Origin: Paenimyroides baculatum | GTDB lineage: Bacteria; Bacteroidota; Bacteroidia; Flavobacteriales; Flavobacteriaceae | Direction of reading: 5' to 3' | Assembly (NCBI RefSeq): GCF_008629655.1 | Contig: NZ_VWSG01000002.1 | Coordinates: forward strand, 346,249-410,248 | Length of the DNA: 64,000 nt | Shown here: piece after piece, positions 35,793 through 44,480 of the stretch | Numbering within the stretch: the first letter of the stretch is position 1 | Layout: every line of letters starts with the position of its first letter | Notes under the pieces: generated by a model | The model's database searches: none | What the model saw: only the letters and a program-made list of their open reading frames with translations | Told to the model about the DNA's origin: nothing | Translations under genes and position numbers: made by a program

Positions 35793-37193
35793 ATGAACAA
35801 TAATACAAAGGATTTTTCATCCGAGATATTTGAAATATTGAAGATTGAAAATTTAAGATCACAAAGTATATCTATAAAAGATATGCCCGGAAATGCAACA
35901 ATCAATAAACTAAAAAAAGAATTTCAACTTTCTTTCAATGGAATTTTTAAATATCCAGCTAAGGGTAAATTGGAAATAGATATGAGTGGAGTAAAATATA
36001 AAATTGGTTCATCAGATTTTCGCTACCCTACTAGCTGGCATAGAAAATTCGATAATATTGAGTGGAATCATACATTCGATATCGATTCAATTGAACGAGG
36101 AAACCTTAAGAAATGTACAAGTTTTAGAATGTTTTTCTTTGATACTTCTAAGAGAAGCTATTTATTTCACTATAAATTAGAATCTCCTAAATACGATGGA
36201 GTGATTCCTTGGGCATTTAATTGTGTACGTATTATATTAAATGGTAATAGATACGACATTGTGCAATACAAAAAGGATGGCGCATCATACATTGTCATAG
36301 AAAACCATGATCCGGTAAGTTATAAAGATTTTAAAAAAGATTCATACGCTATTCAGAAAGGTATTGGTTATCTTATAGGATACATGCCTGGGGGTGAACA
36401 TTATATTTTTTCGGGATCGGATTTTGAATATCAGAGATTAGCTAGAGGGGCCTTAAAATCGATCTATTATCCTGTTACAAAAGATCCGTACTCTTTTGTT
36501 GACTTACATGATGATAAAGAAACAATAAATATTTACAAAGATAAACTTAGCGTCATACCTCTTTCCGTTATCTCTAAATTTGTACAGGAAATCAAAGATA
36601 ATGAAGACTTTTCTGTAACCATATTGTATTTGATGGAAGTATTACATTTAAAATCTTTAGTATCAATGCCAGGTGCATTTTCAGTAGTATTAGAATCGTT
36701 AGCCAACATAATTATTAATCCTTCAAGAATAAAAACAAAGCTGATTTCTGATAACGAACTTGCTGATGAAATTATCGAGGAACTTAATTTGGTTATTGAT
36801 AAATATTCTTCTCAGTTGGATAATGAAAGTATAATAAAACTAAAGAGGAAACTCAACGCAGTAAACAGCCCTATTAACCCAAGAAGAATTACAAATGCGA
36901 TGAAATTGCGTGAACCTTTTGACCAACTTGGGATAAAACTGTCTCTAAATGATGAACACGCAATTGAATACCGTAATTATTTACTTCACGGTAATATTTT
37001 AATGAACGATGGAAATGTAAGAAGCAGTAATGAGATAGATGACCATATGATGTATATTAGTGCTAAACTTTATACTTTAATAAGCAAGCTGCTTCTTAAA
37101 TACTGTGGTTTTAGCGGATACGTTGTAAATCATGCAAAATTTCACGCTTCAGAGAAAAGTCCGAAGGAACTCAACCATTTTGAGAAAGTATAA
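35793..37193 (+). CDS. HEPN-type protein, ApeA-like anti-phage candidate
   Basis: 466 residues from the ATG at 35793 (a TTG two codons earlier is possible). The N-terminal half is beta-rich (FNGIFKYPAKGKLEIDMSGV). The C-terminal third is helical and ends with a HEPN-like RNase motif R394-N-Y-L-L-H399 (Rx4H) in AIEYRNYLLHGN. A beta N-terminus plus C-terminal HEPN resembles ApeA, an abortive-infection protein, but similarity is judged by layout only. Its place directly after SIR2-HerA supports a defence role. Strongly AT-rich. Confidence 0.55.
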   Translation: MNNNTKDFSSEIFEILKIENLRSQSISIKDMPGNATINKLKKEFQLSFNGIFKYPAKGKLEIDMSGVKYKIGSSDFRYPTSWHRKFDNIEWNHTFDIDSIERGNLKKCTSFRMFFFDTSKRSYLFHYKLESPKYDGVIPWAFNCVRIILNGNRYDIVQYKKDGASYIVIENHDPVSYKDFKKDSYAIQKGIGYLIGYMPGGEHYIFSGSDFEYQRLARGALKSIYYPVTKDPYSFVDLHDDKETINIYKDKLSVIPLSVISKFVQEIKDNEDFSVTILYLMEVLHLKSLVSMPGAFSVVLESLANIIINPSRIKTKLISDNELADEIIEELNLVIDKYSSQLDNESIIKLKRKLNAVNSPINPRRITNAMKLREPFDQLGIKLSLNDEHAIEYRNYLLHGNILMNDGNVRSSNEIDDHMMYISAKLYTLISKLLLKYCGFSGYVVNHAKFHASEKSPKELNHFEKV

Positions 37194-37226
37194 ATACAAT
37201 TTTTATTTAGCCAAATATACATTGAT

Positions 37227-37709
37227 ATGACAGAAATTTATCAAAACTTATTTGTCGGAAGTTTAATTGATTATGAGCAAAATCAATTTAATGAAGATTT
37301 TTATTTTGTGCAAGCTTGTAAAGAACCTTGCCATAGAAAAGCCTTAGGTTACAGTGGGAGATCTGCTGATGAAAATCACCCCGAGTATTTAATTGCTTAC
37401 AGGGAAAGACGAATTATTTTAAATATGATTGATCCACCAACTTCAAAATATTTTGAAAATGTACTTTTTGAGAAATCTTTAAATTTTATAGATGAACATC
37501 TTAAAAGCGGTAAAAAAGTATTGATACATTGTAATCAAGGATTTTCGAGATCCCCAAGTATTGTACTACTTTATTTAGCGACTATAAAAAAGATAGATAG
37601 CAGTTCTTTTGAAAATGCAGAAAGCGATTTTTTAAAACTATATCCAAACTATAAGCCTAGCGGAATAAAAGAGTTTTTAATTTTGAATTGGAAACATTAT
37701 TGTGGTTGA
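37227..37709 (+). CDS. dual-specificity-type cysteine phosphatase
   Basis: 160 residues. The P-loop HCNQGFSRSPS (Cys102, Arg108) and the helix following it fit dual-specificity protein phosphatases; the general acid would be Asp in NMIDPP near 72. Cytoplasmic, no signal peptide. Lies 33 bases after the HEPN-type gene in the same direction, so it may be co-transcribed. Whether it counteracts a kinase in a defence circuit is unknown; no kinase gene is in the window. Confidence 0.8.
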   Translation: MTEIYQNLFVGSLIDYEQNQFNEDFYFVQACKEPCHRKALGYSGRSADENHPEYLIAYRERRIILNMIDPPTSKYFENVLFEKSLNFIDEHLKSGKKVLIHCNQGFSRSPSIVLLYLATIKKIDSSSFENAESDFLKLYPNYKPSGIKEFLILNWKHYCG

Positions 37710-37762
37710 TTACGTTAATTTAAGAAGCATTAAACACGACATTTTACGACGTGTTGTAATAT

Positions 37763-37770
37763 TATATTTG
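37763..37770 (+). promoter_or_regulatory. -7 promoter element TATATTTG
   Basis: Exact TAnnTTTG match 29 bases before the ATG at 37799, preceded by a GTGTTGTAAT stretch. The inverted arms AACACG/CGTGTT lie just upstream (37732-37756). Confidence 0.5.
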
Positions 37771-37798
37771 GAATAACTTAAAATATTTAACCACGATC

Positions 37799-38176
37799 AT
37801 GTATATTTTTCAAACAGAATTTTACAAATACAGCCCCGCTTACTTTGATGAAATTTCTATTTTAGAAAATGAAGTATTAAACAATTCTTATTTAATTAAA
37901 ACTAAAGAACTATTAAAGGATACAAACTACTACGGACAGCTTGTTTTAGGTTTTTACAGAAACAATTGGTATCCGTTAATTTTGCCTTTGAATGTAAAAG
38001 ATGAAAAAGAATTGATAAAATTTGTAGAAATTGTAGGCAAGTATTACCAATCTAAAGCATTGGTGATTTCTGATATATTTAAACATCTATCAATTGAAGA
38101 TGAATTGGAAAGATTAGATAATGAACAAACTATTCAACTCAATATTTTTTTAGAAACTTTTAAAAAGATCTCTTAG
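37799..38176 (+). CDS. hypothetical protein, 125 residues
   Basis: Not recognised. A soluble, Tyr- and Leu-rich protein (MYIFQTEFYKYSPAYFDEIS) with mixed strands and a C-terminal helix (IEDELERLDNEQTIQLNIFL). It has its own promoter candidate at 37763 and precedes a CoiA-like nuclease gene by 36 bases. The context suggests a defence-island accessory gene, but nothing in its sequence shows a function. Confidence 0.55.
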   Translation: MYIFQTEFYKYSPAYFDEISILENEVLNNSYLIKTKELLKDTNYYGQLVLGFYRNNWYPLILPLNVKDEKELIKFVEIVGKYYQSKALVISDIFKHLSIEDELERLDNEQTIQLNIFLETFKKIS

Positions 38177-38212
38177 TTAACCATTTATTATTCATTTAAA
38201 CCTCTTTTAAAA

Positions 38213-39439
38213 TTGAGATATGCTTTAGACGATAACGGTGCTAAAATAGAACCTTCTCACTCAGGACAGAAGGCAAAGTGTATATTGTGTAAAGGAACTG
38301 TTATTGGGAAATGTGGTGAAATATATGTTTGGCATTGGCAACATCAAAATGACAGAGTATGTGATCCGTGGAAAGAACATGAAACAGAATGGCATCGCAA
38401 TTGGAAGGCAAAATTTCCAATTGACTGGCAAGAAGTTATAATTGAAAATTATTATGAAAAACACATTGCTGATATCAAAACGGCTGATGGAACTGTAATT
38501 GAATTTCAGAACTCTTCCATTTCAAATGATACAATCAGAGTACGAGAAAATTTTTATAGGGATATGATCTGGGTTGTTAATGCAATAACATTTAAAGATA
38601 ACTTTAAAAAATTAAGTTTGGTACAACTATCATTAAAAACTATTGAGCGTGAATATTATAAAGAGTTAAAATATTTAGAAGACTCTTATAAAGCAGATTT
38701 AAAGAGAATTACGGAAATAAATAAGAAAAGTGAACAAGAAATAAGTAGAAAAATTGGAATTATTAAAATTAAAACTAATTCTGTTGACAAGCTGCAAGAA
38801 ATTTTAAAAGATCATGAGAATTTTACTAATGAAGTAATTAAAAAATGGAGTGAAGAAGGTGTTTATTGGGGAGATGAGACATATGATGTAGCAAACAAAA
38901 TAAACCCAGAAAGCAAAAGACAACTTGTAAGTATTCCTGAGAAGAAAAAAGAATTACACGACGAAATCAAATCACTTGAAATTGGTTTGCAAAAGATCAA
39001 TAACCTTGATGATTTTGAAATTGAAGGTCAATTATTTAAAATTCTTCCTTATTCTAATTTACCTGCTGAGAGTTTTCCTAGGGCTAGAGCAATTTTGAAG
39101 AAAAGCAGAACCTCATTATTTCAAGAAATAGTTAGTTTTAAAACAGAGTCTGAATTTAAAAGTTACAAATATCGTCAAGATCAATTTGATTTTGCAGTTG
39201 ATCCTACTAATGGAATTAGCAACTATCATAAAAAGATAGAAGGTGTAAAAATATCAATACATAATTTAGATATGCAGTTACAAGGGTTAAAAAATTCCAT
39301 TGCAGAAAATCTTGTGATACATTTAAAAAGTAAAATTCAAGACTTAGAATCTCAGATACACTCTCTTAATGTTGAATTGGATGATTTGATTGAAGAAAAA
39401 GTTGGAAAGCAGCAAACAAGACAATTTATTTTGACTTAG
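38213..39439 (+). CDS. CoiA-like nuclease with coiled-coil tail
   Basis: 408 residues, TTG start (no ATG exists between the upstream in-frame stop and conserved residues). The N-terminus has a zinc-ribbon-like CILCKGTVIGKCG and a HWQHQND/WHRNWK segment. The PD-(D/E)xK core is HIADIKTADGTVIEFQNSSI with the Asp and Glu-x-Gln expected for CoiA nucleases, followed by FYRDMIWVVNA. Residues 150-400 are mostly coiled coil. CoiA proteins occur in competence and in defence islands; here, next to other nucleases and far from competence genes, defence is the likelier role. Confidence 0.75.
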   Translation: MRYALDDNGAKIEPSHSGQKAKCILCKGTVIGKCGEIYVWHWQHQNDRVCDPWKEHETEWHRNWKAKFPIDWQEVIIENYYEKHIADIKTADGTVIEFQNSSISNDTIRVRENFYRDMIWVVNAITFKDNFKKLSLVQLSLKTIEREYYKELKYLEDSYKADLKRITEINKKSEQEISRKIGIIKIKTNSVDKLQEILKDHENFTNEVIKKWSEEGVYWGDETYDVANKINPESKRQLVSIPEKKKELHDEIKSLEIGLQKINNLDDFEIEGQLFKILPYSNLPAESFPRARAILKKSRTSLFQEIVSFKTESEFKSYKYRQDQFDFAVDPTNGISNYHKKIEGVKISIHNLDMQLQGLKNSIAENLVIHLKSKIQDLESQIHSLNVELDDLIEEKVGKQQTRQFILT

Positions 39440-39571
39440 GACAGTCATATCTTTATGAGCTTATAAATGATGATTTATTAAAAAGGATTGATAAAAGGGC
39501 TTTTATTGAACGATATCTTTAATTCTATATTTTATTATTTGAATTGGAATTTTAAAAAGCAGAGCTATATT

Positions 39572-40426
39572 ATGAAAACTCTTGATTGGAAAATATACGA
39601 AAGTGTTATCAAGTATATCTATGAAACTTTAGGTAAAGAATATGGAGTTACAATTGTTGGTTATGGCTCAAACTTCAAAGTAACTGGAAGTTCAGGTGTT
39701 AAACATCAGATAGACGTGTTAACTTCGCAAACAAATGGAATTCATATAACACGAACTGCTGTAGAATGTAAGTGTCTGAATAAAAAAATTACTAAAGATG
39801 TTGTGTTTAAATTATCAGGGATTATAAATGATGCTGAAATTGAAAAGGGAATAATAGTTTCAAGATGTGGCTTTACGCGAGATGCAGTAGCTCAAGCGAA
39901 AGCATGCAATATAGGACTGGTAGAATTACGAGAGATTGAAGATAAAGATTTTGCTGAGAATCCCAAACAAATTGAAATAGCAGATTTGGATATTCATGTA
40001 GGTATTTTAAGGAAGCGAGCGGAAATTATAAAGATTGATATTGGCGAGAACCGAACAATAGAAATTAAAGATGAAATCGATTATTTAGATTATTATGATT
40101 TCTATATAATAAATGAAGAAGGAAGTTCTTTACCATTTATAAAGTACCTAAATGATTTTCGAATAGAAGTAAGCCTGCAAAATAGAATGTATGAAATAAT
40201 TACAAAGAAGCATGATACTTTTAACAGTACTTTATTAAACAGAAGAACAAAAGAATCTTTTAAGATTGATGAAATAATTTTTACAGGAAGATTAACTGAA
40301 AAAGATTTAAGTAAAAGTTTAAAGCTTACTCTAGTTGATGAAGTTTGGCTAATCATGAAATCAATCTTTGATGAGAGAACATTTAGTTTTTCTGAAAATG
40401 GAGTAATAAAAGAGAATATGAAATAA
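39572..40426 (+). CDS. Mrr-like restriction endonuclease
   Basis: 284 residues from the ATG at 39572; an upstream TTG at 39488 would add 28 residues with no family match. The PD-(D/E)xK core is H-Q-I-D48-V-L ... E65-C-K67 (VKHQIDVLTS, AVECKCLNK), followed by the Mrr-type IINDAEIEKGIIVSRCGFT and AQAKACNIGLVEL helices. Probably cuts modified or foreign DNA as a type IV enzyme. The C-terminal 150 residues are unassigned. Last gene of the defence island. Confidence 0.75.
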   Translation: MKTLDWKIYESVIKYIYETLGKEYGVTIVGYGSNFKVTGSSGVKHQIDVLTSQTNGIHITRTAVECKCLNKKITKDVVFKLSGIINDAEIEKGIIVSRCGFTRDAVAQAKACNIGLVELREIEDKDFAENPKQIEIADLDIHVGILRKRAEIIKIDIGENRTIEIKDEIDYLDYYDFYIINEEGSSLPFIKYLNDFRIEVSLQNRMYEIITKKHDTFNSTLLNRRTKESFKIDEIIFTGRLTEKDLSKSLKLTLVDEVWLIMKSIFDERTFSFSENGVIKENMK

Positions 40427-40526
40427 AAACGGAAGATGTAAAAATCATCCCGTACATACTAAAGCCATGTTCCTACTCGTTCAAATAGTTAATGGGTAAA
40501 AAGGGAATATAAAATTGATTAATGAT

Positions 40527-41072
40527 ATGAAATTAAAATTTTTGTACTGTATTTTAAGTTTAATATTTATAATAATTGGATGCAATAGAAAAGAACCCTA
40601 TTCTACAATTGAGATAAAAAAAACAGCACAAAATAAACCAAATAAAACTAACACGGAACGAATCAAATTTATTTCTAAATACAATTTTGAGCAATTTCCC
40701 TCAAACACTATTGAAAATAAAAATTCTAAAATAAAACTGAATACGAACCAAAATGATTTTTCAATAAGATATAAAACAATGATAAATCAAACATATGAAA
40801 AAGAGCCAATTAATTTTGCAGGAAAATATGTTTTAAATTATTGGGGTTGTGGTTCACCTTGTCAAGTTGGAATAGCAATAAATGCAGAAAATGGAAGATT
40901 GATTGAAATTCCGTCTGCAAATGTGGGTTACAAATTTCAAAAAAATAGTCGTTTACTAGTTATAAATCCTCCAGATAGTTTAGATTATTATATTCAAGAT
41001 TGTTCTTATTGTAAGCCTGAATTCTATTTATTGGATACTCTTAAATACAAATTTGTAAAATTAGAGGAATAA
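40527..41072 (+). CDS. lipoprotein of unknown function
   Basis: 181 residues from the ATG at 40527, chosen over the TTG at 40515. Lipobox FIIIGC with acyl Cys near 19, then an Asn/Lys-rich linker and a compact domain with NYWGCGSPCQVGIAINAENG and a YIQDCSYCKPEFYLL pair of cysteines. The family is not recognised; similar small lipoproteins occur as isolated accessory genes. Preceded by a decayed mosaic repeat (40440-40515: CCTACTCGTTCAAA and AATGGGTAAAAAGGGAA) and followed by a full mosaic. Confidence 0.6.
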   Translation: MKLKFLYCILSLIFIIIGCNRKEPYSTIEIKKTAQNKPNKTNTERIKFISKYNFEQFPSNTIENKNSKIKLNTNQNDFSIRYKTMINQTYEKEPINFAGKYVLNYWGCGSPCQVGIAINAENGRLIEIPSANVGYKFQKNSRLLVINPPDSLDYYIQDCSYCKPEFYLLDTLKYKFVKLEE

Positions 41073-41109
41073 AAAACTTGCTTACGAAAAATATCGCTTG
41101 GGATAAAAA

Positions 41110-41345
41110 CCAGCTTCATTTTAACTAGCTAAAATCAACCCGTGCAAACTACCATGCTTCGGCAAGCTCAGCAACCATGCTTCGACACTTCGGCGGGCTC
41201 AGTGACCACGGGCTCAGCAACCATGCTTCGATGAACTCAGCAACCGCCGCCCTACTATTTGTTTCAATGGGAAATGGGAACAGTTCGACAGGCTCACTGA
41301 CCAGGGAAATGGGGAAAAGTTATTATATTCGTGAATTAAAAAGTT
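41110..41345 (+). repeat. mosaic repeat: helicase 5' relic with REP-like insert
   Basis: Starts TCAACCCGTGCAAACTACC (relic of a helicase gene start), is interrupted by REP-like units such as TTCGGCGGGCTCAGTGACC and CTTCGATGAACTCAGCAACC, resumes CGCCCTACTATTTGTTTCAA, then has TTCGACAGGCTCACTGACC and ends GGGGAAAAGTTATTATATT. The same order of blocks occurs at 48944, 50540 and, in part, 63889. Confidence 0.75.
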
Positions 41346-41376
41346 AGCAGTAATTCTATAAAACACTATTTGTAAA

Positions 41377-41844
41377 ATGAAATATATTTTTCAAGTCATA
41401 TTTATTTCATTGCTATATGGCTGTAAACAGTATCAACAATCAAAAGAAAATGAAGTTTTTTTTGCTGGACCAAATGAAAGTGGTTTCGGAGCAACTTTTT
41501 TCACTTTATATGATGACAATTCATATAAATTTTGTGACGGTGATTTTTTTAATCCAAATTGTTATTCCGGAATATACGAAATTAATGGAGACACATTAAT
41601 TTTGGAAAATCTAAAAGTGAATGACCATGTAAAAAATAATAGATTTATTATTTATCGAATGAGTGAGCAAGATAGCAATTATTGGAAAAATAAATATCCA
41701 AAATCCAATGACTGGAAGTATTCAAGAGAAAGTGATTCATTGAGAGGATTTCAAGGTGATGTTTATGAACTTGACAAAAATAATGTTCCAATAACAAAGG
41801 TTAATTATTACTATGTAATTAGGCTTGATAAATTAACGAAATAA
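41377..41844 (+). CDS. small lipoprotein of unknown function
   Basis: 155 residues. The short signal MKYIFQVIFISLLYGC ends in a lipobox (LYGC, Cys16). The mature part has FFTLYDDNSYKFCDGDFF and YSGIYEINGDTLIL, the layout of small beta-barrel lipoproteins that show how a response varies with state, but I recognise no family. A frame shifted by one from 41417 is a shadow. Flanked by a mosaic repeat before and an attC-like site after, so it behaves like a mobile cassette. Confidence 0.65.
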   Translation: MKYIFQVIFISLLYGCKQYQQSKENEVFFAGPNESGFGATFFTLYDDNSYKFCDGDFFNPNCYSGIYEINGDTLILENLKVNDHVKNNRFIIYRMSEQDSNYWKNKYPKSNDWKYSRESDSLRGFQGDVYELDKNNVPITKVNYYYVIRLDKLTK

Positions 41845-41853
41845 AAAAAATCA

Positions 41854-41996
41854 GCTAACGAGAGTTTGCATAAAGCGAGCTGAAGTTCTTGGATTGAGCA
41901 TTTCTCCCAAAGACAGGACAAGTCATTTAAGTTCAAAAGCAGTAATTCTATTGAACTTTTGTGCTCCCCCTTTCGGCAAGCTATGAAACGTTATAA
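41854..41996 (+). repeat. attC-like palindromic site 1
   Basis: Outer TAACG (41856)/CGTTA (41989), then GTTTgCATA (41864)/TATGAAAC (41982) with one extra-helical base, then AAGTTC/GAACTT. Paired outer arms with an unpaired extra base and a CGTTATAA end resemble integron attC sites, though the end deviates from GTTRRRY. Lies between the lipoprotein and two small genes. Confidence 0.5.
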
Positions 41997-42002
41997 AGCA
42001 TT

Positions 42003-42329
42003 ATGAATAACGTGACACTAAAAGAATTAATCAAAAAATATCCATCTGAAATACTGTTTGATGAAATTGTTGATTTCGGGAGTTTCGACGAAAGATTACC
42101 AATTGTAGATTGTATTGTAGCAAATACTATTGGAGTTACTGAAAGATCTATTGAATTTATTCCTGATAATAATCCACCATCAAAAGATGAAATACTTTGT
42201 TGGATTTGGGCTTTTAGACCAGACTTGTCAATAGAAATTCTTGAAATAACTGAAAATGAAAATATGAAATTTGCATTAAGTTATTATTTAAATGATACAA
42301 TGGATAAATTTTGGGATTATATTAGTTAA
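42003..42329 (+). CDS. hypothetical protein, 108 residues
   Basis: Not recognised. A soluble acidic protein (KYPSEILFDEIVDFGSFDER, CWIWAFRPDLSIEILEITEN). Its ATG lies 7 bases after the attC-like site, the place expected for a cassette gene, and it ends 3 bases before the next gene. Small acidic pairs of this sort are often immunity proteins against interbacterial toxins, but there is no direct evidence. Confidence 0.55.
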   Translation: MNNVTLKELIKKYPSEILFDEIVDFGSFDERLPIVDCIVANTIGVTERSIEFIPDNNPPSKDEILCWIWAFRPDLSIEILEITENENMKFALSYYLNDTMDKFWDYIS

Positions 42330-42332
42330 GCT

Positions 42333-42629
42333 ATGAGTGAAAATTATATACAGTATCTTGGCGGATACAGTAAAGAGAATATTGATTTTTCTGATATTGA
42401 AAAAGCAATATTAGAAATTCAAGAAACTGATGATGAACACAGTGTATTTTGGGTTTCCGTTATTACAGATGATGAAAATGTAATTGAAACAGACAAATTT
42501 TTAAATTTAGCAATTGTGTTTGATGGAAATGAAATTAGCTACGAAGCGAAAGATTGGTCAGAAGTAAAAGAATTCTATAAATTACTTTTAGAAGAAAACT
42601 TTGAAGCTATAAAACAGAAAATTAAATAA
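42333..42629 (+). CDS. hypothetical protein, 98 residues (immunity-like)
   Basis: A very acidic, single-domain protein (YSKENIDFSDIEKAILEIQE, EHSVFWVSVITDDENVIETD, final helix YKLLLEENFEAIKQ). The alpha-beta pattern and acidity resemble immunity proteins of polymorphic toxin systems; the family is not identified. Starts 3 bases after the previous gene, so the two share a transcript and probably a cassette. Confidence 0.55.
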   Translation: MSENYIQYLGGYSKENIDFSDIEKAILEIQETDDEHSVFWVSVITDDENVIETDKFLNLAIVFDGNEISYEAKDWSEVKEFYKLLLEENFEAIKQKIK

Positions 42630-42736
42630 CGCCTGCTTAGATGAAGTCTTTAAAACACTATTTTACAATTATCTTGCTGAAAAATGATGCCTCTTATCTC
42701 TGTTAATCTATCAAATAAATATCATCAAACATTATC

Positions 42737-42744
42737 TATATTTG
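42737..42744 (+). promoter_or_regulatory. -7 promoter element TATATTTG of helicase gene
   Basis: TATATTTG in ATTATCTATATTTGACCAA, 19 bases before the helicase ATG. The same block recurs at 50553, 61807 and 63903 without a helicase gene behind it. Confidence 0.6.
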
Positions 42745-42762
42745 ACCAATTAAAACTAACCC

Positions 42763-43872
42763 ATGCAAACAACCGCCCTCCTACTCCTTTGCATCCTTCT
42801 AATTGCTATTGTTGTGATTCGACATCAATCCGCAAAGAAAAAATATGAGCATCCAGACTATCTTCAGCATCTTGAAACAATAAAAATATTTATTGAAGAA
42901 GTAAACAGTTTAAACGATTATGTTACCTGGGTAGCGCGAGACGGTATAAAAACCAGATATGCATTGGCAGGGCGCTACTTTAAAAACAAAACCGACTACT
43001 ACAAAAAAGAGCCTATAGTAAAGGAGTTTAATGCTATTTACGGAGATTGGGATGAATACATAAAACACTACAACCAAGACTATGTATCAGCCCAAAAAGA
43101 AAAACTGGAAGGTTATTTTAACAATATTGAGGGCAAGATACTGGACGATCAGCAACGGACGGCGATTATTACAGACGAATATTCGAACCTGATCATAGCC
43201 GGAGCGGGATCAGGCAAAACACTCACCATTTTGGGTAAAGTGCAGTATTTGATCGAACAGAAAAAGATCGATCCGAACGAGATCCTATTACTGTCGTTCA
43301 CCAAAAAAACCGTAGAGGAGCTGAACCACCGACTGCAAAAGATAAACCTTAATACCAAAGCCACCACCTTTCACAAGCTGGGATACGACCTTATTAAAGC
43401 GTATTATGAAGCCGTACCCGTTGTTACCAATGAAAATACGCTGAGCAGTGTGGTTACAACGTATTTACAGGAAGATTTGTTTAACGATACCGATGCCCTG
43501 CAAGCCTACATACAGTATGTTGCCTGCTATATGAACATTCCGGAAGATTACGACCACTACGGGTCATTGGGAGAAAAGACAGATACCGAAAAAGGCATTG
43601 ACTTTGTGACCCTGAAGGAGAAATGCGAGCCTTTGAATATGGTAACGAACGCCATACACGACACGCTGAAGGGCGAACGGGTAAAGAGTGTGGAAGAACT
43701 GATGATTGCCAACTACCTGTATTTGAACGGGATTGACTATGAGTATGAAAAAGCGTATCCGTATGGAACGGAGGTGTACCGCCCCGATTTTTACCTGACG
43801 GAATACAACCTTTACTTAGAGCATTTACGCCCAGGCTTTATTTTACAGCTTGGAAGTCGTGACTCGAGCTAA
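42763..43872 (+). pseudogene. UvrD/Rep-type helicase gene truncated by a repeat
   Basis: 369 codons remain. One N-terminal membrane segment (ALLLLCILLIAIVVI), an unassigned region, then a UvrD helicase start: DDQQRTAIITDEYSNLIIAGAGSGKT (described in parts: Q-motif DDQQRTA, Walker A AGAGSGKT near 143-150), LLSFTKKTVEEL (motif Ia) and ATTFHKLG. It then jumps to YRPDFYLTEYNLYLEH, a helicase IV-like insert, and stops in LRPGFILQLGSRDSS, which comes from a 38-base repeat. Motifs II-VI are absent; full-length relatives are about 900 residues. Almost surely not a working helicase. Confidence 0.8.
43825..43862 (+). repeat. 38-base insert repeat, copy 1
   Basis: TTACGCCCAGGCTTTATTTT followed by ACAGCTTGGAAGTCGTGA is identical over 38 bases to 58621-58658 and similar to 20937-20965. 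Here it interrupts the helicase gene after codon EH and supplies the last codons. Confidence 0.9.
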
Positions 43873-44027
43873 GCGATTGAACGAAGTTAATCTTCGATTT
43901 CGGATGAAAAGAAGGATCAAAATGCGGCATACACTGTCTGTTACATCAGATTCAGCTGTATTTTAGGACTTAAAAAGTCAGCTCACCACTTACTACGTTG
44001 CTACTATTAATCGCGCCCTTATTATAA

Positions 44028-44378
44028 TTATCTTGCGCCAAAAACCTTTTCACGGTGATTAATACCCCAGTCTTTCATAGCATAAATTATTGGTGTTAAT
44101 GTATCTGCGTAAGGCTCTCTCGTATATAGGATCTTAACCGGATAATCATCAATAACTGTTCTTTTTATAAGTTGATGTTGTTCCAATTCTTTTAATTCTT
44201 TAGCCAAGACTTTAGGCGTGATACCCGGAATGCTATCCTGTATATCGGTGAATCTATCATTTCCTACCCCTATAGATACTAGTATAGGAAACTTCCACTT
44301 CCCGCTCATTACATCTAAAAAATCACGTACCGGTTTTATCGTGTCAATGCAATTGCTGTAACCTCTTTTAACTGCCAT
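44028..44378 (-). CDS. HxlR family regulator
   Basis: 116 residues. A winged helix-turn-helix of the HxlR type: a Cys near the N-terminus (SNCIDTIKPV), GKWKFPILVSI, RFTDIQDSIPGITPKVLAKELKEL and the YTREPYADTLTPII wing. HxlR proteins sense reactive electrophiles or oxidants through that Cys. Divergent from a nitroreductase gene across 102 bases containing a palindrome, so it probably controls the nitroreductase-monooxygenase genes and itself. Confidence 0.9.
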   Translation of the reverse strand: MAVKRGYSNCIDTIKPVRDFLDVMSGKWKFPILVSIGVGNDRFTDIQDSIPGITPKVLAKELKELEQHQLIKRTVIDDYPVKILYTREPYADTLTPIIYAMKDWGINHREKVFGAR

Positions 44379-44402
44379 AATATTAATTAAATAAAAAATA
44401 CA

Positions 44403-44418
44403 CTTTCCTTGAGGAAAG
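44403..44418. promoter_or_regulatory. palindrome between HxlR and nitroreductase genes
   Basis: CTTTCCT-TG-AGGAAAG, seven-base arms, in the divergent promoter region. A natural operator for the adjacent HxlR dimer, by position and symmetry. Confidence 0.5.
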
Positions 44419-44480
44419 AACTATACAAAGTAAAGCAATTTAATCGGAAATTTGTATCAAGATAAAAAATCGTTTTAATT

